Below the pieces are notes generated by a model. It was given only the letters and a program-made list of their open reading frames with translations, was not told the origin of the DNA and did not search any database. DNA of 64,000 nt from positions 66,882-130,881 of the forward strand of contig NZ_JBNGOS010000019.1 in the NCBI RefSeq assembly GCF_050589685.1. Reading direction: 5' to 3'. Numbering within the stretch: position 1 is the first letter of the stretch; each line of letters opens with the position of its first letter. A program made the translations under genes and the position numbers. This document shows positions 55,754 through 63,925 of this stretch, one piece after another. This stretch comes from Saccharicrinis sp050589685 (GTDB lineage: Bacteria; Bacteroidota; Bacteroidia; Bacteroidales; Marinilabiliaceae).

Positions 55754-55836
55754 TGGGGAGAGCAGGATTCGAACCTGCGAAGTCGTAAGACAACGGAGTT
55801 ACAGTCCGTCCCAGTTGGCCGCTTTGGTATCTCCCC
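55754..55836 (-). tRNA. tRNA-Tyr (anticodon GTA)
   Basis: An 83-base tRNA with a long variable arm: acceptor GGGGAGA/TCTCCCC, anticodon loop with GTA, variable arm near TTGTCTTACGACTT, T-arm GCAGG-TTCGAAT-CCTGC. The CCA is not encoded. It is followed by tRNA-Gly, an order known from other Bacteroidetes. Confidence 0.95.
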
Positions 55837-55859
55837 CAATGCGCGTTCAAATCTAGAAT

Positions 55860-56354
55860 TTATTTTTTTAAACTCCAACCCATATCTACCATTTTTATGG
55901 CGGTAATTGCTCCTTCATCACCTTTGTTGCCATGCTTTCCACCAGCTCTGTCCTTGGCTTGTTGTAAGTTTAGGGTTGTAATAAGCCCGAAAATAAACGG
56001 TATGGGATAATCTAAATTTAATTGAGTGATACCTTGCGTTACACCATCACATACAAAATCGAAATGTGGCGTGTCGCCCTGGATAACACAACCCAGGCAA
56101 ATGACGGCATCCACGTCGGTGTAATCGGCCATATATTTGGCACCTTTTGTAAGCTCAAAGCTACCGGGAACATATTTTTTGATAATGTTATCAGGATTGG
56201 CCCCATTGTCAATTAAGGTATTGTATGCCCCATCGTATAGCGCTTCGGTAATTTCCTCGTTCCATTCAGCCACCACAATGCCAAATTTCATGTTTGCAGC
56301 GGAAGGCATTTTGCTTTTGTCGTAGTCCGACAGGTTTTTCAAACTTGTTGCCAT
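55860..56354 (-). CDS. ribH: 6,7-dimethyl-8-ribityllumazine synthase
   Basis: Makes the riboflavin precursor lumazine from 5-amino-6-ribitylaminouracil and 3,4-dihydroxybutanone phosphate; forms an icosahedral or pentameric shell in the cytoplasm. An upstream start at 56,375 is in frame, but MATSLKNLSDYD at 56,354 is the usual beginning. The 164-residue product shows the substrate loop FGIVVAEWNEEIT, VPGSFELTKGAK, CLGCVIQGDTPHFDFVCDG with the catalytic histidine, and NKGDEGAITAIKM. Normal length. It lies between tRNA-Tyr and the TPR gene. Confidence 0.96.
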   Translation of the reverse strand: MATSLKNLSDYDKSKMPSAANMKFGIVVAEWNEEITEALYDGAYNTLIDNGANPDNIIKKYVPGSFELTKGAKYMADYTDVDAVICLGCVIQGDTPHFDFVCDGVTQGITQLNLDYPIPFIFGLITTLNLQQAKDRAGGKHGNKGDEGAITAIKMVDMGWSLKK

Positions 56355-56380
56355 AAAATCAATTTTAGGGTACAAATGTA

Positions 56381-56410
56381 AAAGAGGTTACCAAAACCGG
56401 CAACCTCTTT
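56381..56410 (-). terminator. Terminator-like hairpin between the TPR gene and ribH
   Basis: AAAGAGGTT (56,381-56,389) pairs with AACCTCTTT (56,402-56,410), with a partly paired CC/GG interior, and on the minus strand is followed by TTTTAC. It would end or reduce read-through from the TPR gene into ribH. Confidence 0.55.
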
Positions 56411-56434
56411 CATCATTTATTTTTATTTCTTGAA

Positions 56435-57127
56435 TTATTTGCTTGCTAAAATTTGCGCTCTGGTAATGTACTTGTCGATGTTTCTGGCTTCCATGGCTGT
56501 TTTGAAATCGTCCTTTATTTTTTGGTATGCTTCCAATGCCTGGCCGTATTCCTTCTGTTCTTCGTAAACCAATCCCAATTTTAAAAGATAGGTAGGGGCC
56601 ACAATACTGTTGTTGATATCAGCGGCACCTTTATAATGGCTGATGGCAGCATCCACATCGCCTTTTTCGAGGTATGCATCGCCAAGAGCACCTTTTGCTG
56701 TCGCATCTAACAACTCGTCGTCACTCGAAAAGCTGCTCAAAAATTCAATGGCATCATCAAATTGACCTAAATGCAGATAGGATACACCTGCATAATATTT
56801 GGCCAGGTTTCCCGGCTTGGTCATTCCGTAATCGTCAACAATTTCCAAAAAGCCAAGATTCATTCCGTCACCATTTAAAGCCAGGTTAAAGCTGTCTTTC
56901 TCAAAGTAGTTTTGAGCTTGAAACATATCTACTTGTGCTTGTTGTTCTTGCGGTGCGAAATATAATTTTTTAGCCCCCCAGTATCCTCCGATTACAATAA
57001 TAACGGCAAACATGATAATGGTAAGAACCTTTTGATTATCCTCAATAAATTGTTCCGTTTTACTTAACGCTTGCTCAACATTTTCCATGCTGGTTTCCGT
57101 GGCGTATTCTTTTTCCTTATTCGACAT
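56435..57127 (-). CDS. Membrane-anchored tetratricopeptide-repeat protein
   Basis: The 230-residue product has a charged cytoplasmic N-terminus (about 1-34), one membrane helix (VLTIIMFAVIIVIGGYWGA, about 34-52), and an extracytoplasmic part with TPR units at 105-215 (AKYYAGVSYLHLGQFDDAIEFL, AKGALGDAYLEKGDVDAAISHYKGAA, LKLGLVYEEQKEYGQALEAYQKI). The architecture is like YfgM/PpiD-associated TPR proteins that help envelope protein folding; that function is inferred. A canonical Bacteroidetes promoter precedes it. Confidence 0.8.
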   Translation of the reverse strand: MSNKEKEYATETSMENVEQALSKTEQFIEDNQKVLTIIMFAVIIVIGGYWGAKKLYFAPQEQQAQVDMFQAQNYFEKDSFNLALNGDGMNLGFLEIVDDYGMTKPGNLAKYYAGVSYLHLGQFDDAIEFLSSFSSDDELLDATAKGALGDAYLEKGDVDAAISHYKGAADINNSIVAPTYLLKLGLVYEEQKEYGQALEAYQKIKDDFKTAMEARNIDKYITRAQILASK

Positions 57128-57152
57128 GAATTATTTATTTTTTATTGCTACG

Positions 57153-57182
57153 CAAATGTAGTTGTTTTGTGAAAAAATCAAA
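57153..57182 (-). promoter_or_regulatory. Bacteroidetes-type promoter of the TPR gene
   Basis: On the minus strand TTTG (plus 57,179-57,182) is followed by exactly 18 bases and TACATTTG (plus 57,153-57,160), matching the TTTG and TAnnTTTG elements of the primary sigma factor of this phylum. The start codon follows 25 bases later. A palindrome AAATACG-TAAT-CGTATTT (57,181-57,198) overlaps the upstream edge. A TACATTTG at 57,309-57,316 could serve recF on the plus strand but lacks a good upstream box. Confidence 0.65.
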
Positions 57183-57337
57183 ATACGTAATCGTATTTCT
57201 TTAGGTGTTTTGTTAAAATATTGTCAGCAGAATCAATTAACAAACGCTTTGGCCTGCATTTTTGGTGAAAGTCAAAGGTTGCGGATGCTTTATTTCTTAG
57301 AGAATAATTACATTTGTGAGCTTAAACAAAGGCTTGC

Positions 57338-58444
57338 ATGTATCTTAAACATTTACATCTCATTAATTTTAAAAACATTGAACTTGCACAACTTCAATTG
57401 AACGAGGGCATAAATTGTTTTATTGGTTCAAACGGTGCCGGAAAAACCAATATGCTCGATGCCATTTATTATATGTCGTTTTGTAAAAGTTATTTTAACC
57501 CTGTGGATAGCCAAAATATTCGGCACGAGCACGATTTCTTCGTGATTCAAGGTACCTATGAGGTCAATAGGGAAGAAGAGCATATTTATTGCGGGTTTAA
57601 AAAAGGGGTAAAGAAACAGTTTAAGCGTAACAAAAAGGAGTACGATAAACTCTCGAATCATATAGGCCTGCTGCCTCTGGTAATGATTTCGCCTCAGGAT
57701 GAGCGATTGATTGTGGAGGGTAGCGAACAGCGGCGAAGATATATCGATAGTGTTATTTCGCAATACGACAAGGCTTATTTGGAGCATCTGATTAATTATA
57801 ACAAAGTCATTTCACAGCGCAACATATATTTGAAGAATTTGAAATCGTTAAATGCACAAGCGCATGAAATGTTGGATACCTGGGATTTTCAAATCCTTGA
57901 ATTGAGTAAGAAAATTTCCAATGCCCGACTGCAATTCCTGGAAGAATTAAAACCTGTTTTCCTGGAAATGTATAACTTTATTTCCGGCGATAAGGAAGTG
58001 GTGGAGTTTGCCTACAAGTCGCATCTGAGCGAAGCTGACTTTGAGCGTGCTTTGAGGGACTGCAGAGAAAAAGATATGATACTTGGTTATAGTACCAAGG
58101 GGATTCATAAAGATGATGTTGATTTTAAAATAGGAGGGTACCCCATAAAAAAAATGGGTTCGCAAGGGCAAAAAAAGACTTTTTTAATAGCGTTAAAGCT
58201 GGGGCAGTTCAAGTTCTTGTCAGAACACAAAAAAAGAAAACCCATATTGTTGCTCGACGATATTTTTGATAAATTGGATAGTGAACGGGGTGATCGACTG
58301 ATTGAATTAGTGGGTAGCGATTTTTTTAGTCAGATATTTATTACGGACACCCAGTTAAACAGAATTAAGCCTGTACTGAAAAAGATTAATAAGGAAAGCA
58401 GTATATTTTTGGTGGAAGAAGGAGAATTTAACAAGCAAGGGTAG
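57338..58444 (+). CDS. recF: DNA replication and repair protein RecF
   Basis: SMC-like ATPase that loads RecA at gaps in DNA. The 368-residue product starts MYLKHLHLINFKNIE, as RecF does, and has Walker A GSNGAGKTN (30-38), the signature GSQGQKKTFLIALKL, and Walker B PILLLDDIFDKLD. The length is normal. It is divergent from the TPR gene and followed after 5 bases by the DUF721 gene, a common pairing. Confidence 0.95.
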   Translation: MYLKHLHLINFKNIELAQLQLNEGINCFIGSNGAGKTNMLDAIYYMSFCKSYFNPVDSQNIRHEHDFFVIQGTYEVNREEEHIYCGFKKGVKKQFKRNKKEYDKLSNHIGLLPLVMISPQDERLIVEGSEQRRRYIDSVISQYDKAYLEHLINYNKVISQRNIYLKNLKSLNAQAHEMLDTWDFQILELSKKISNARLQFLEELKPVFLEMYNFISGDKEVVEFAYKSHLSEADFERALRDCREKDMILGYSTKGIHKDDVDFKIGGYPIKKMGSQGQKKTFLIALKLGQFKFLSEHKKRKPILLLDDIFDKLDSERGDRLIELVGSDFFSQIFITDTQLNRIKPVLKKINKESSIFLVEEGEFNKQG

Positions 58445-58449
58445 CAGCT

Positions 58450-58743
58450 ATGGAAAGGAAAAATGCACAACATATAAAATCAATCATTAAGGAATACCTG
58501 AGTCAAAACAGGGAATTGGATCACAAAATGCTCGAGAACCGGGTAATCAGGTCGTGGGAAAAGGTAATCGGAAAAACGGTTGCACGTGCCACAACCAATA
58601 TCTATGTTCACCAGGGCACCTTGTACCTTAGTATTAATTCCAGCGTAATGCGAAACGAACTGTTGATGTTAAAGGATAAAATAATGCATGCCCTAAACGA
58701 AGAGGTGGGGCATCAGATTGTTACGGCAGTAGTCATTCGATAG
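58450..58743 (+). CDS. DUF721 (DciA-like) protein
   Basis: A 97-residue protein with the DUF721 fold: VIRSWEKVIGKTVARATTNIYVHQGTLYLSINSS is the core region, then VMRNELLMLKDKIMHALNE. In many bacteria DUF721/DciA proteins help load the replicative helicase, and in Bacteroidetes a short version sits behind recF, as here (gap of 5 bases). Function by family only. Confidence 0.85.
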   Translation: MERKNAQHIKSIIKEYLSQNRELDHKMLENRVIRSWEKVIGKTVARATTNIYVHQGTLYLSINSSVMRNELLMLKDKIMHALNEEVGHQIVTAVVIR

Positions 58744-58762
58744 TTATAATATTATAGCAGTA

Positions 58763-59482
58763 TTATAGCAGTTCCCTTTCGTTTAATTTCGCAATTCTTT
58801 CTTTTACAACGGTATTGTTTTCGGCAATAATGTTTTCCATCTTTTGGGCAGGTTCGGCAAAAAGTTCAGGTTTGACTTTGGCCATCACTTCAATATAATT
58901 GGTTAATTCCTTATTGATTTGATCTTTGATTAGTTGAGCAATTTTGCTTGCGGATAACAGGTTGCGCTTTTCTTCTTTTTTGGAGAGATATTCTTGAAAT
59001 GCTTTCTCAAATATTTCCTGATCCTTTTTTAACTGATCAATGAGTATATCAAAATCGTGAAGTTTGCTGCAAGCCGCAGCTATTTCATCTTTCTCAAAAT
59101 CTTCCAGCATTGATTTAAGGCATTCCGATTCTTCGCGGTAACTCAGGTGGATGACTTCCATGCCATATTTGTTTAACACGTCCATGATTGTCTGGGCAGC
59201 TTGAGCGATTTTTTCATCGGGCCACAATATTTTTGATTTTACCTCCAGGAAGATTACCCGGGCAGAATTGTCGCGTTTTGAATCTAATGGGGCCAGCGTA
59301 CTTTTTACAATTTCCTCGTTTAAAGAATCTATCATTTTAGATGTGTTCTCCCTGAGCGTGCTGATAACTTCTGTCAAATAACTGTCGTTGACATACATAT
59401 CGTTGCCGAAAATTTCTACAATACCTAGAGCGGTGTTTTTTATTTCTTCAACGTTACTTCTGTAATTAATAATGGACGGCAT
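58763..59482 (-). CDS. DUF6261-like helical protein
   Basis: The 239-residue product is almost all helical, with no signal peptide. It begins MPSIINYRSNVEEIKNTALGI and has long charged helices, one with SKKEEKRNLLSASKIAQLIKDQ. It resembles the DUF6261 proteins of Bacteroidales (named from memory, not searched), whose role is unknown. It converges with the DUF721 gene, with only 19 bases between them. It is preceded by a gap that carries the RNA candidate for cstA. Confidence 0.6.
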   Translation of the reverse strand: MPSIINYRSNVEEIKNTALGIVEIFGNDMYVNDSYLTEVISTLRENTSKMIDSLNEEIVKSTLAPLDSKRDNSARVIFLEVKSKILWPDEKIAQAAQTIMDVLNKYGMEVIHLSYREESECLKSMLEDFEKDEIAAACSKLHDFDILIDQLKKDQEIFEKAFQEYLSKKEEKRNLLSASKIAQLIKDQINKELTNYIEVMAKVKPELFAEPAQKMENIIAENNTVVKERIAKLNERELL

Positions 59483-59794
59483 GGGCTATCGTTATATTGT
59501 GGATCTCTAATGTCATCAAAAATAAATAATTATTCGAATTTAGTGAGCGTTATTATTCAATTTGTGGGTTTGAGTTAAACGAGATGCAATATGCTTCGAA
59601 AAATCATTTTTATGGTCGTATTGTCATCCATTCTAAAAAAAATAAAAACGTAAGTTAACATCTGAGTGGCTAGTGGGTTAAAGAAAATAAATATGTTTAA
59701 CATATGGTTTAAAAAGCCAATTACATGAATTATATTCGTTTTGTAAAGCAATGCAAACTACTAAAAAGTAAAAACAATAGCTATTGCAATAAAA

Positions 59795-59866
59795 TCATTG
59801 AACAGTGCATGAAAGTATGCGCCGGCCAGACAAGCGTAACGAGGTCTGCGGTGCTTTCGTTCAATG
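59795..59866 (+). ncRNA. Candidate structured RNA or leader upstream of cstA
   Basis: The closing stem CATTGAAC (59,796-59,803) pairs with GTTCAATG (59,859-59,866). Inside are two hairpins: GTGCAT-GAAAGT-ATGCGC (59,805-59,822, one G-U pair) and CAGAC (59,827-59,831) with GTCTG (59,844-59,848). The three-way-junction shape is followed 8 bases later by a strong terminator and then, 85 bases on, by the cstA start. It could be an attenuating leader or a small RNA. No known riboswitch core is recognised. The remaining gap 59,483-59,794 shows nothing further. Confidence 0.5.
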
Positions 59867-59874
59867 GTGGGCAT

Positions 59875-59915
59875 AAAAAATGGCGAGTCAAAAACGTTTG
59901 GCTTGCCATTTTTTT
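59875..59915 (+). terminator. Strong intrinsic terminator behind the RNA candidate
   Basis: An 18-bp stem (59,875-59,892 with 59,897-59,914, including two G-U pairs) closes on the loop AACG. The left arm begins AAAAAATGGC and the right arm ends GCCATTTTTT, so it can act on either strand. No protein-coding gene ends nearby on the plus strand, so its natural partner is the folded sequence just upstream. Confidence 0.8.
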
Positions 59916-60000
59916 ATGAATGATTAAATTTGTTGTGCGTATGACATTGTGAAATTTATTTGATTTCATGTAAATCGTTTTTAAATATAAAAATCTTTTC

Positions 60001-61431
60001 ATGATTACTTTCTTTATCTGTATTGCGGTTCTGGTTGCTGCTTATTTTATTTACGGAGGTTTTATCGAAAAACAATTTGGGGCAGATCCCGATAGACCTA
60101 CACCGGCAATTACCCAACATGACGGCGTTGATTTTGTGCCATTGAGTAATGCCAGGATTTTTCTAATTCAGTTTTTAAATATTGCAGGTTTAGGTCCCAT
60201 ATTTGGTGCCATTGCAGGTGCATTGTGGGGACCTGTCGCATTTATTTGGATAGTACTTGGCTGTATATTTATAGGTTCTGTTCATGATTATTTCTCGGGG
60301 ATGTTATCTATCCGGCACAAGGGTGCCAGCATACCTGAAATTGTTGGAATGTATTTGGGCAATGGAACCAAAAATTTTATGCGCGTGTTTGCAGTTGGCT
60401 TATTGATTATAGTAGGAGTTGTGTTTGTGAAAGGACCCGCCGCAATTCTTCAAGGCATTACAGGTGTGGATGTTACCATTTTGGTTATCGGTATATTTGT
60501 ATATTATTTATTGGCAACTATGATTCCAATAGACAAGCTTATTGGAAGAATTTATCCTGTTTTTGGTTTGAGTTTATTGATTATGGCGGTTGGAATTACG
60601 GTAACAATGGTGTTTGGCGGATATAAAATTCCTGAACTAGTACCGGGAAACTTGGTCAATATGCATAGTGAATCCTCAAGTTTTCCAATATTTCCTTTGT
60701 TGTTTATTACTATTGCCTGCGGAGCTGTATCGGGTTTTCATTCAACTCAATCCCCACTAATGGCACGCTGTCTTCCCAACGAAAAAGATGGTAAGAAGAT
60801 ATTTTTTGGAGCAATGATCACAGAAGGGATTGTCGCACTTATCTGGGCAGCAATTGCGATGGCTTTCTTTGGTGGAGTAAGCGATCTGGGAGTTAGCTTT
60901 GCTGAAGCTAAAAACAATGCAGCACCTATTGTAAATGAAATATGTAATTCTTTATTAGGAAAAGTGGGAGGGATTTTAGCTTTGATTGGAGTAGTGGCAG
61001 CACCGATAACCTCTGGCGACACCGCTTTTAGAAGTGCCCGTTTAACCATTGCCGATTCTTTTAAAATCAAACAAGGTAAATTGATTCAACGCTTGTATGT
61101 TACTGTCCCCATATTTTTGGTTGCTATCATCTTAACGCAAGTTGATTTTGGTATAGTTTGGCGTTATTTTGGTTGGGCCAACCAAACATTGTCTGTTTTT
61201 GTGTTATGGACGGCAGCAGTATATATGCGTAAAACAACCGGTAAGTATTGGTTTGTATTGATCCCTGCTGTATTTATGACTTCGGTGGTAATTAGCTATA
61301 TTTTGATAGCGCCGGAGGGTTTTCAGTTGGATCAAAATATCTCTTACTCGGTTGGGATTGCCTCGGGTTTATTAGGAATGGGATTTTATTTATACAGTAC
61401 CGGTAAAGCCAGGCTTGCGTTAACAGAATAA
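60001..61431 (+). CDS. cstA: CstA-family carbon starvation transporter
   Basis: A 476-residue polytopic membrane protein with about 13 helices. It shows the CstA hallmarks GPIFGAIAGALWGPVAFIWIVLGCIFIGSVHDYFSGM, CGAVSGFHSTQSPLMARC, and ITSGDTAFRSARLTIAD. It is shorter than E. coli CstA (about 700) and matches the short Bacteroidetes form. CstA proteins import peptides or pyruvate when carbon is scarce. The folded leader with terminator suggests control by premature termination. A clear terminator follows. Confidence 0.93.
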   Translation: MITFFICIAVLVAAYFIYGGFIEKQFGADPDRPTPAITQHDGVDFVPLSNARIFLIQFLNIAGLGPIFGAIAGALWGPVAFIWIVLGCIFIGSVHDYFSGMLSIRHKGASIPEIVGMYLGNGTKNFMRVFAVGLLIIVGVVFVKGPAAILQGITGVDVTILVIGIFVYYLLATMIPIDKLIGRIYPVFGLSLLIMAVGITVTMVFGGYKIPELVPGNLVNMHSESSSFPIFPLLFITIACGAVSGFHSTQSPLMARCLPNEKDGKKIFFGAMITEGIVALIWAAIAMAFFGGVSDLGVSFAEAKNNAAPIVNEICNSLLGKVGGILALIGVVAAPITSGDTAFRSARLTIADSFKIKQGKLIQRLYVTVPIFLVAIILTQVDFGIVWRYFGWANQTLSVFVLWTAAVYMRKTTGKYWFVLIPAVFMTSVVISYILIAPEGFQLDQNISYSVGIASGLLGMGFYLYSTGKARLALTE

Positions 61432-61558
61432 ATCATTATAAATAACTTGACTTAACGCTGGTATCTTTTTTAATAGGCATTAAAGAAGATTTTATATAGA
61501 ATAGTTATTGAAAATACATGATGAATGTAAATATTTGAGTATCTTTGAACGTGATTTT

Positions 61559-61588
61559 AACGCTTACTTTATTTGGTAGGCGTTTTTT
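61559..61588 (+). terminator. Intrinsic terminator of cstA
   Basis: AACGCTTAC (61,559-61,567) pairs with GTAGGCGTT (61,576-61,584), one G-U pair, followed by a run of T to 61,588. The rest of the gap up to the next promoter shows no gene. Confidence 0.75.
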
Positions 61589-61710
61589 ATTGGGCAATAA
61601 ATCGCTCACTGGCACTATCGAAGGGCATGTTCAAACAAATTAGACTATTCGTACAAAATGTACGAGTTAGTTAATTATGCGATTATCTCAATCAATTATC
61701 ACGATCAAGA

Positions 61711-61740
61711 TTTGTAACCGATCTGCAATAATTAACTTTG
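61711..61740 (+). promoter_or_regulatory. Bacteroidetes-type promoter of the 602-residue protein gene
   Basis: TTTG (61,711-61,714), 18 bases, then TAACTTTG (61,733-61,740) match the phylum's primary promoter pattern. The ATG follows 24 bases later. Confidence 0.65.
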
Positions 61741-61764
61741 CGTTTTTAAAAATATTTAATTCGG

Positions 61765-63573
61765 ATGATAAACAAAGCACTGCATACCTTTCATATCCCT
61801 GTTATGGGCACAGGATATACAATTGAATCGCCATTAAAGGTCGCCAAATATGGAATCCACTCGGTAGTTCCATTGTCGGATCATTATATAATGAATCATT
61901 TAATTGAAATACATAGCAAAAAGAATGGTCTGACTTATGAATTGTTAGATGCTTCAAACCCCGAAAACAGGGCGACTATTGTACGTCAGTATTTAGATTT
62001 AGTACATGACATTGTCCTAAGACAATTTGAAGCAGTGAAGAATTCCCCGTTTGAAGAAGGGAGCGAAATAACCAAGTATTTTGAGTTGTTGCCTGCAAAT
62101 TCTCCTCTTAAAATCAAGTATGATCAGATGCTTGGGGAAGATAGTCGTGCTAAAGGAAAGTTGCAGGAAGAATTGCGAAGCTCCATGCGTCCCGGAAGTA
62201 TTGACGTAAATATCATGACCAAATTAGATGGCGTAAACTTTAATAAAGATAAAGAGCCTTATCCCACTGAGTATAACGATGCACACGCTGCTTTAAAAGG
62301 TTTTGCCGAAAGTAAGCTGGATGCTTCTCTAGTTCTTTCTGCCGGATTAAACCCTCGCTTATACGGTTACATGGCTAGCTTTAAAGATTTTTATCCTGAT
62401 GCGGATGGAAAATTGAAAAAAAGGATTGTATTAAAGGTAAGTGATTACCGTTCGGCTATGATTCAAGGCCGGTTCCTGGGAAAAAAAGGTCTTTGGGTTT
62501 CAGAATATAGAATTGAATCCGGCTTAAATTGCGGAGGTCATGCATTTGCATCAGATGGCTATTTGCTAGGCCCAATCCTAAAGGAATTTAAAGATAACAA
62601 AGAGAAGCTGGTAAGTATGTTGTTCACCGGTTATGCTAATGTGTTAAAACAAGAAAAAGGTATTGAGGTTGAGCAGGCTTTTCCGGTAGCTTATACGGTT
62701 CAGGGCGGTGTTGGTGATGCACACGAACATCAAATGTTCCTGGATTATTATGGAATGGAATCAGTTGGTTGGGGTTCTCCTTTTTTGTTAGTGCCTGAAA
62801 CGACTACAGTAGATGAGTTTACCCAAAAAGTGTTAAAAGAAGGAAAAGAGGAGGATTTCTATTTGAGCGATATTTCCCCGTTAGGTGTTCCTTTTAATTC
62901 GGTGAAGGGAAACTGGGCCGATATCGAAAAACAAAAACGTATTGAAGCCGGAAAGCCGGGCGCTGCGTGTTTAAAGAAATTTTTGCAGTTCAATACGGAA
63001 TTCACAAAAAATCCTATCTGTACAGCTTCGGTTCAATATCAGAAAACGAAGATTGCTGAGCTGAAAAACACGATTTCCAATCCTGCAGAATTAAAAGCTA
63101 AAGTAGACAAGTTGGTGGAAAAGGCCTGCTTGTGTGTAGGACTTGGTAATACTGTAATGGATTTTCATAAACTGGCACTGCCCAAAGGTAATCATGGTGT
63201 TGTTGTATGTCCGGGACCAAATTTAGCTTATTTTAATAAGATTAGCTCATTAAAAGAGATGGTTGACCATATTTATGGAAGAACCAGCAGTCTTTTTAAT
63301 GCCGATAGGCCTAATGTGTTTATCAAGGAATTGAAAATTTATATGGATTACCTAAAAAACAAAATCGAGGAGTGTAAAGAAGACTTTACGCCACCGCAGG
63401 TAAAATATTTTAATTCGTTTAAGGCGAATTTGCAAGATGGAATCTCCTATTATAAAGAAATGTTTTCGTTGGGAGATGAAAGCTTAAAAAATATGAAAGA
63501 AAAAGTGTTAAATGACCTGGCCGATTATAAACGGGAATTAGAGTTGATTTTTATTCCGCAACCTGTGAAATAA
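61765..63573 (+). CDS. Conserved-looking 602-residue protein of unknown function
   Basis: A cytoplasmic protein (no signal peptide). The N-terminus HIPVMGTGYTIESPLKVAKYGIHSVV resembles the glycine-rich start of FMN-type (beta/alpha)8 barrels. Other notable patches are LWVSEYRIESGLNCGGHAF, VQGGVGDAHEHQMFLDYYG, CTASVQYQKTKI, ACLCVGLGNTVMDFHK and VVVCPGPNLAYFN, which together give several cysteines that could bind a cofactor or metal. The last ~100 residues are helical. It has its own promoter and terminator and no operon partner. I cannot give a function; a flavin or metal enzyme is a guess from the N-terminus. Confidence 0.6.
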   Translation: MINKALHTFHIPVMGTGYTIESPLKVAKYGIHSVVPLSDHYIMNHLIEIHSKKNGLTYELLDASNPENRATIVRQYLDLVHDIVLRQFEAVKNSPFEEGSEITKYFELLPANSPLKIKYDQMLGEDSRAKGKLQEELRSSMRPGSIDVNIMTKLDGVNFNKDKEPYPTEYNDAHAALKGFAESKLDASLVLSAGLNPRLYGYMASFKDFYPDADGKLKKRIVLKVSDYRSAMIQGRFLGKKGLWVSEYRIESGLNCGGHAFASDGYLLGPILKEFKDNKEKLVSMLFTGYANVLKQEKGIEVEQAFPVAYTVQGGVGDAHEHQMFLDYYGMESVGWGSPFLLVPETTTVDEFTQKVLKEGKEEDFYLSDISPLGVPFNSVKGNWADIEKQKRIEAGKPGAACLKKFLQFNTEFTKNPICTASVQYQKTKIAELKNTISNPAELKAKVDKLVEKACLCVGLGNTVMDFHKLALPKGNHGVVVCPGPNLAYFNKISSLKEMVDHIYGRTSSLFNADRPNVFIKELKIYMDYLKNKIEECKEDFTPPQVKYFNSFKANLQDGISYYKEMFSLGDESLKNMKEKVLNDLADYKRELELIFIPQPVK

Positions 63574-63605
63574 ATGCTGACCTGTTGTCAGGAGATAAAA
63601 TGATA

Positions 63606-63646
63606 ATACAAAAGCCTGCTTTCTATTAAAGAGCAGGCTTTTGTAT
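63606..63646 (+). terminator. Intrinsic terminator, 15-bp perfect stem
   Basis: ATACAAAAGCCTGCT (63,606-63,620) pairs fully with AGCAGGCTTTTGTAT (63,632-63,646) over an 11-base loop; the T-run lies within the stem end. It ends the gene finishing at 63,573 and can also act on the other strand. Confidence 0.8.
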
Positions 63647-63676
63647 GATATATGACTAATGTTCGGTCAGAATGAA

Positions 63677-63757
63677 ATAAAAAGCTTATCCGAGATCTGT
63701 CATTAGGAATATGAAAAATTCCTTCATGTCAGCAGGCATCAGCCGTCCTGATTGCTA
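63677..63757 (-). repeat. Family B dispersed repeat (second copy)
   Basis: Read on the minus strand from 63,757, TAGCAATCAGGACGGCTGA, then CTGACATGAAGGAATTTTTCA, then GACAGATCTCGGATAA parallels 41,322-41,402. It is followed 118 bases later by a family A copy, so both families meet here. Confidence 0.6.
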
Positions 63758-63874
63758 TTGGGAAAGAAAAGCTTATATTGAGCGTTTGTAATGTATATAT
63801 TTTGTTCATGGAATGGGCATTTAGATGAAGTCTAATAGGGGTATAAATAACGGTCACCTATATTAGTTATAAAG

Positions 63875-63925
63875 TTTAACCCGCCATATGCATTAGAAAT
63901 TCTATTACACATTGAAATTACTTTA
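63875..63925 (+). repeat. Family A dispersed repeat (near window end)
   Basis: TTTAACCCGCCATATGCATT and the following 31 bases match 14,326-14,376 at 49 of 51 positions, then the similarity stops. No gene is seen in 63,758-64,000; whatever follows lies outside the window. Confidence 0.75.

Noticed and set aside
58740..58765. Tandem TATTATAGCAG repeat as a regulatory or attachment site
   Set aside because: It is only two short units between convergent genes with no further structure; chance in AT-rich sequence is likely.
59725..59919. A 64-codon plus-strand reading frame upstream of cstA
   Set aside because: It runs through the three-stem fold and the 18-bp terminator, has no recognisable protein features, and is better explained as an RNA element.
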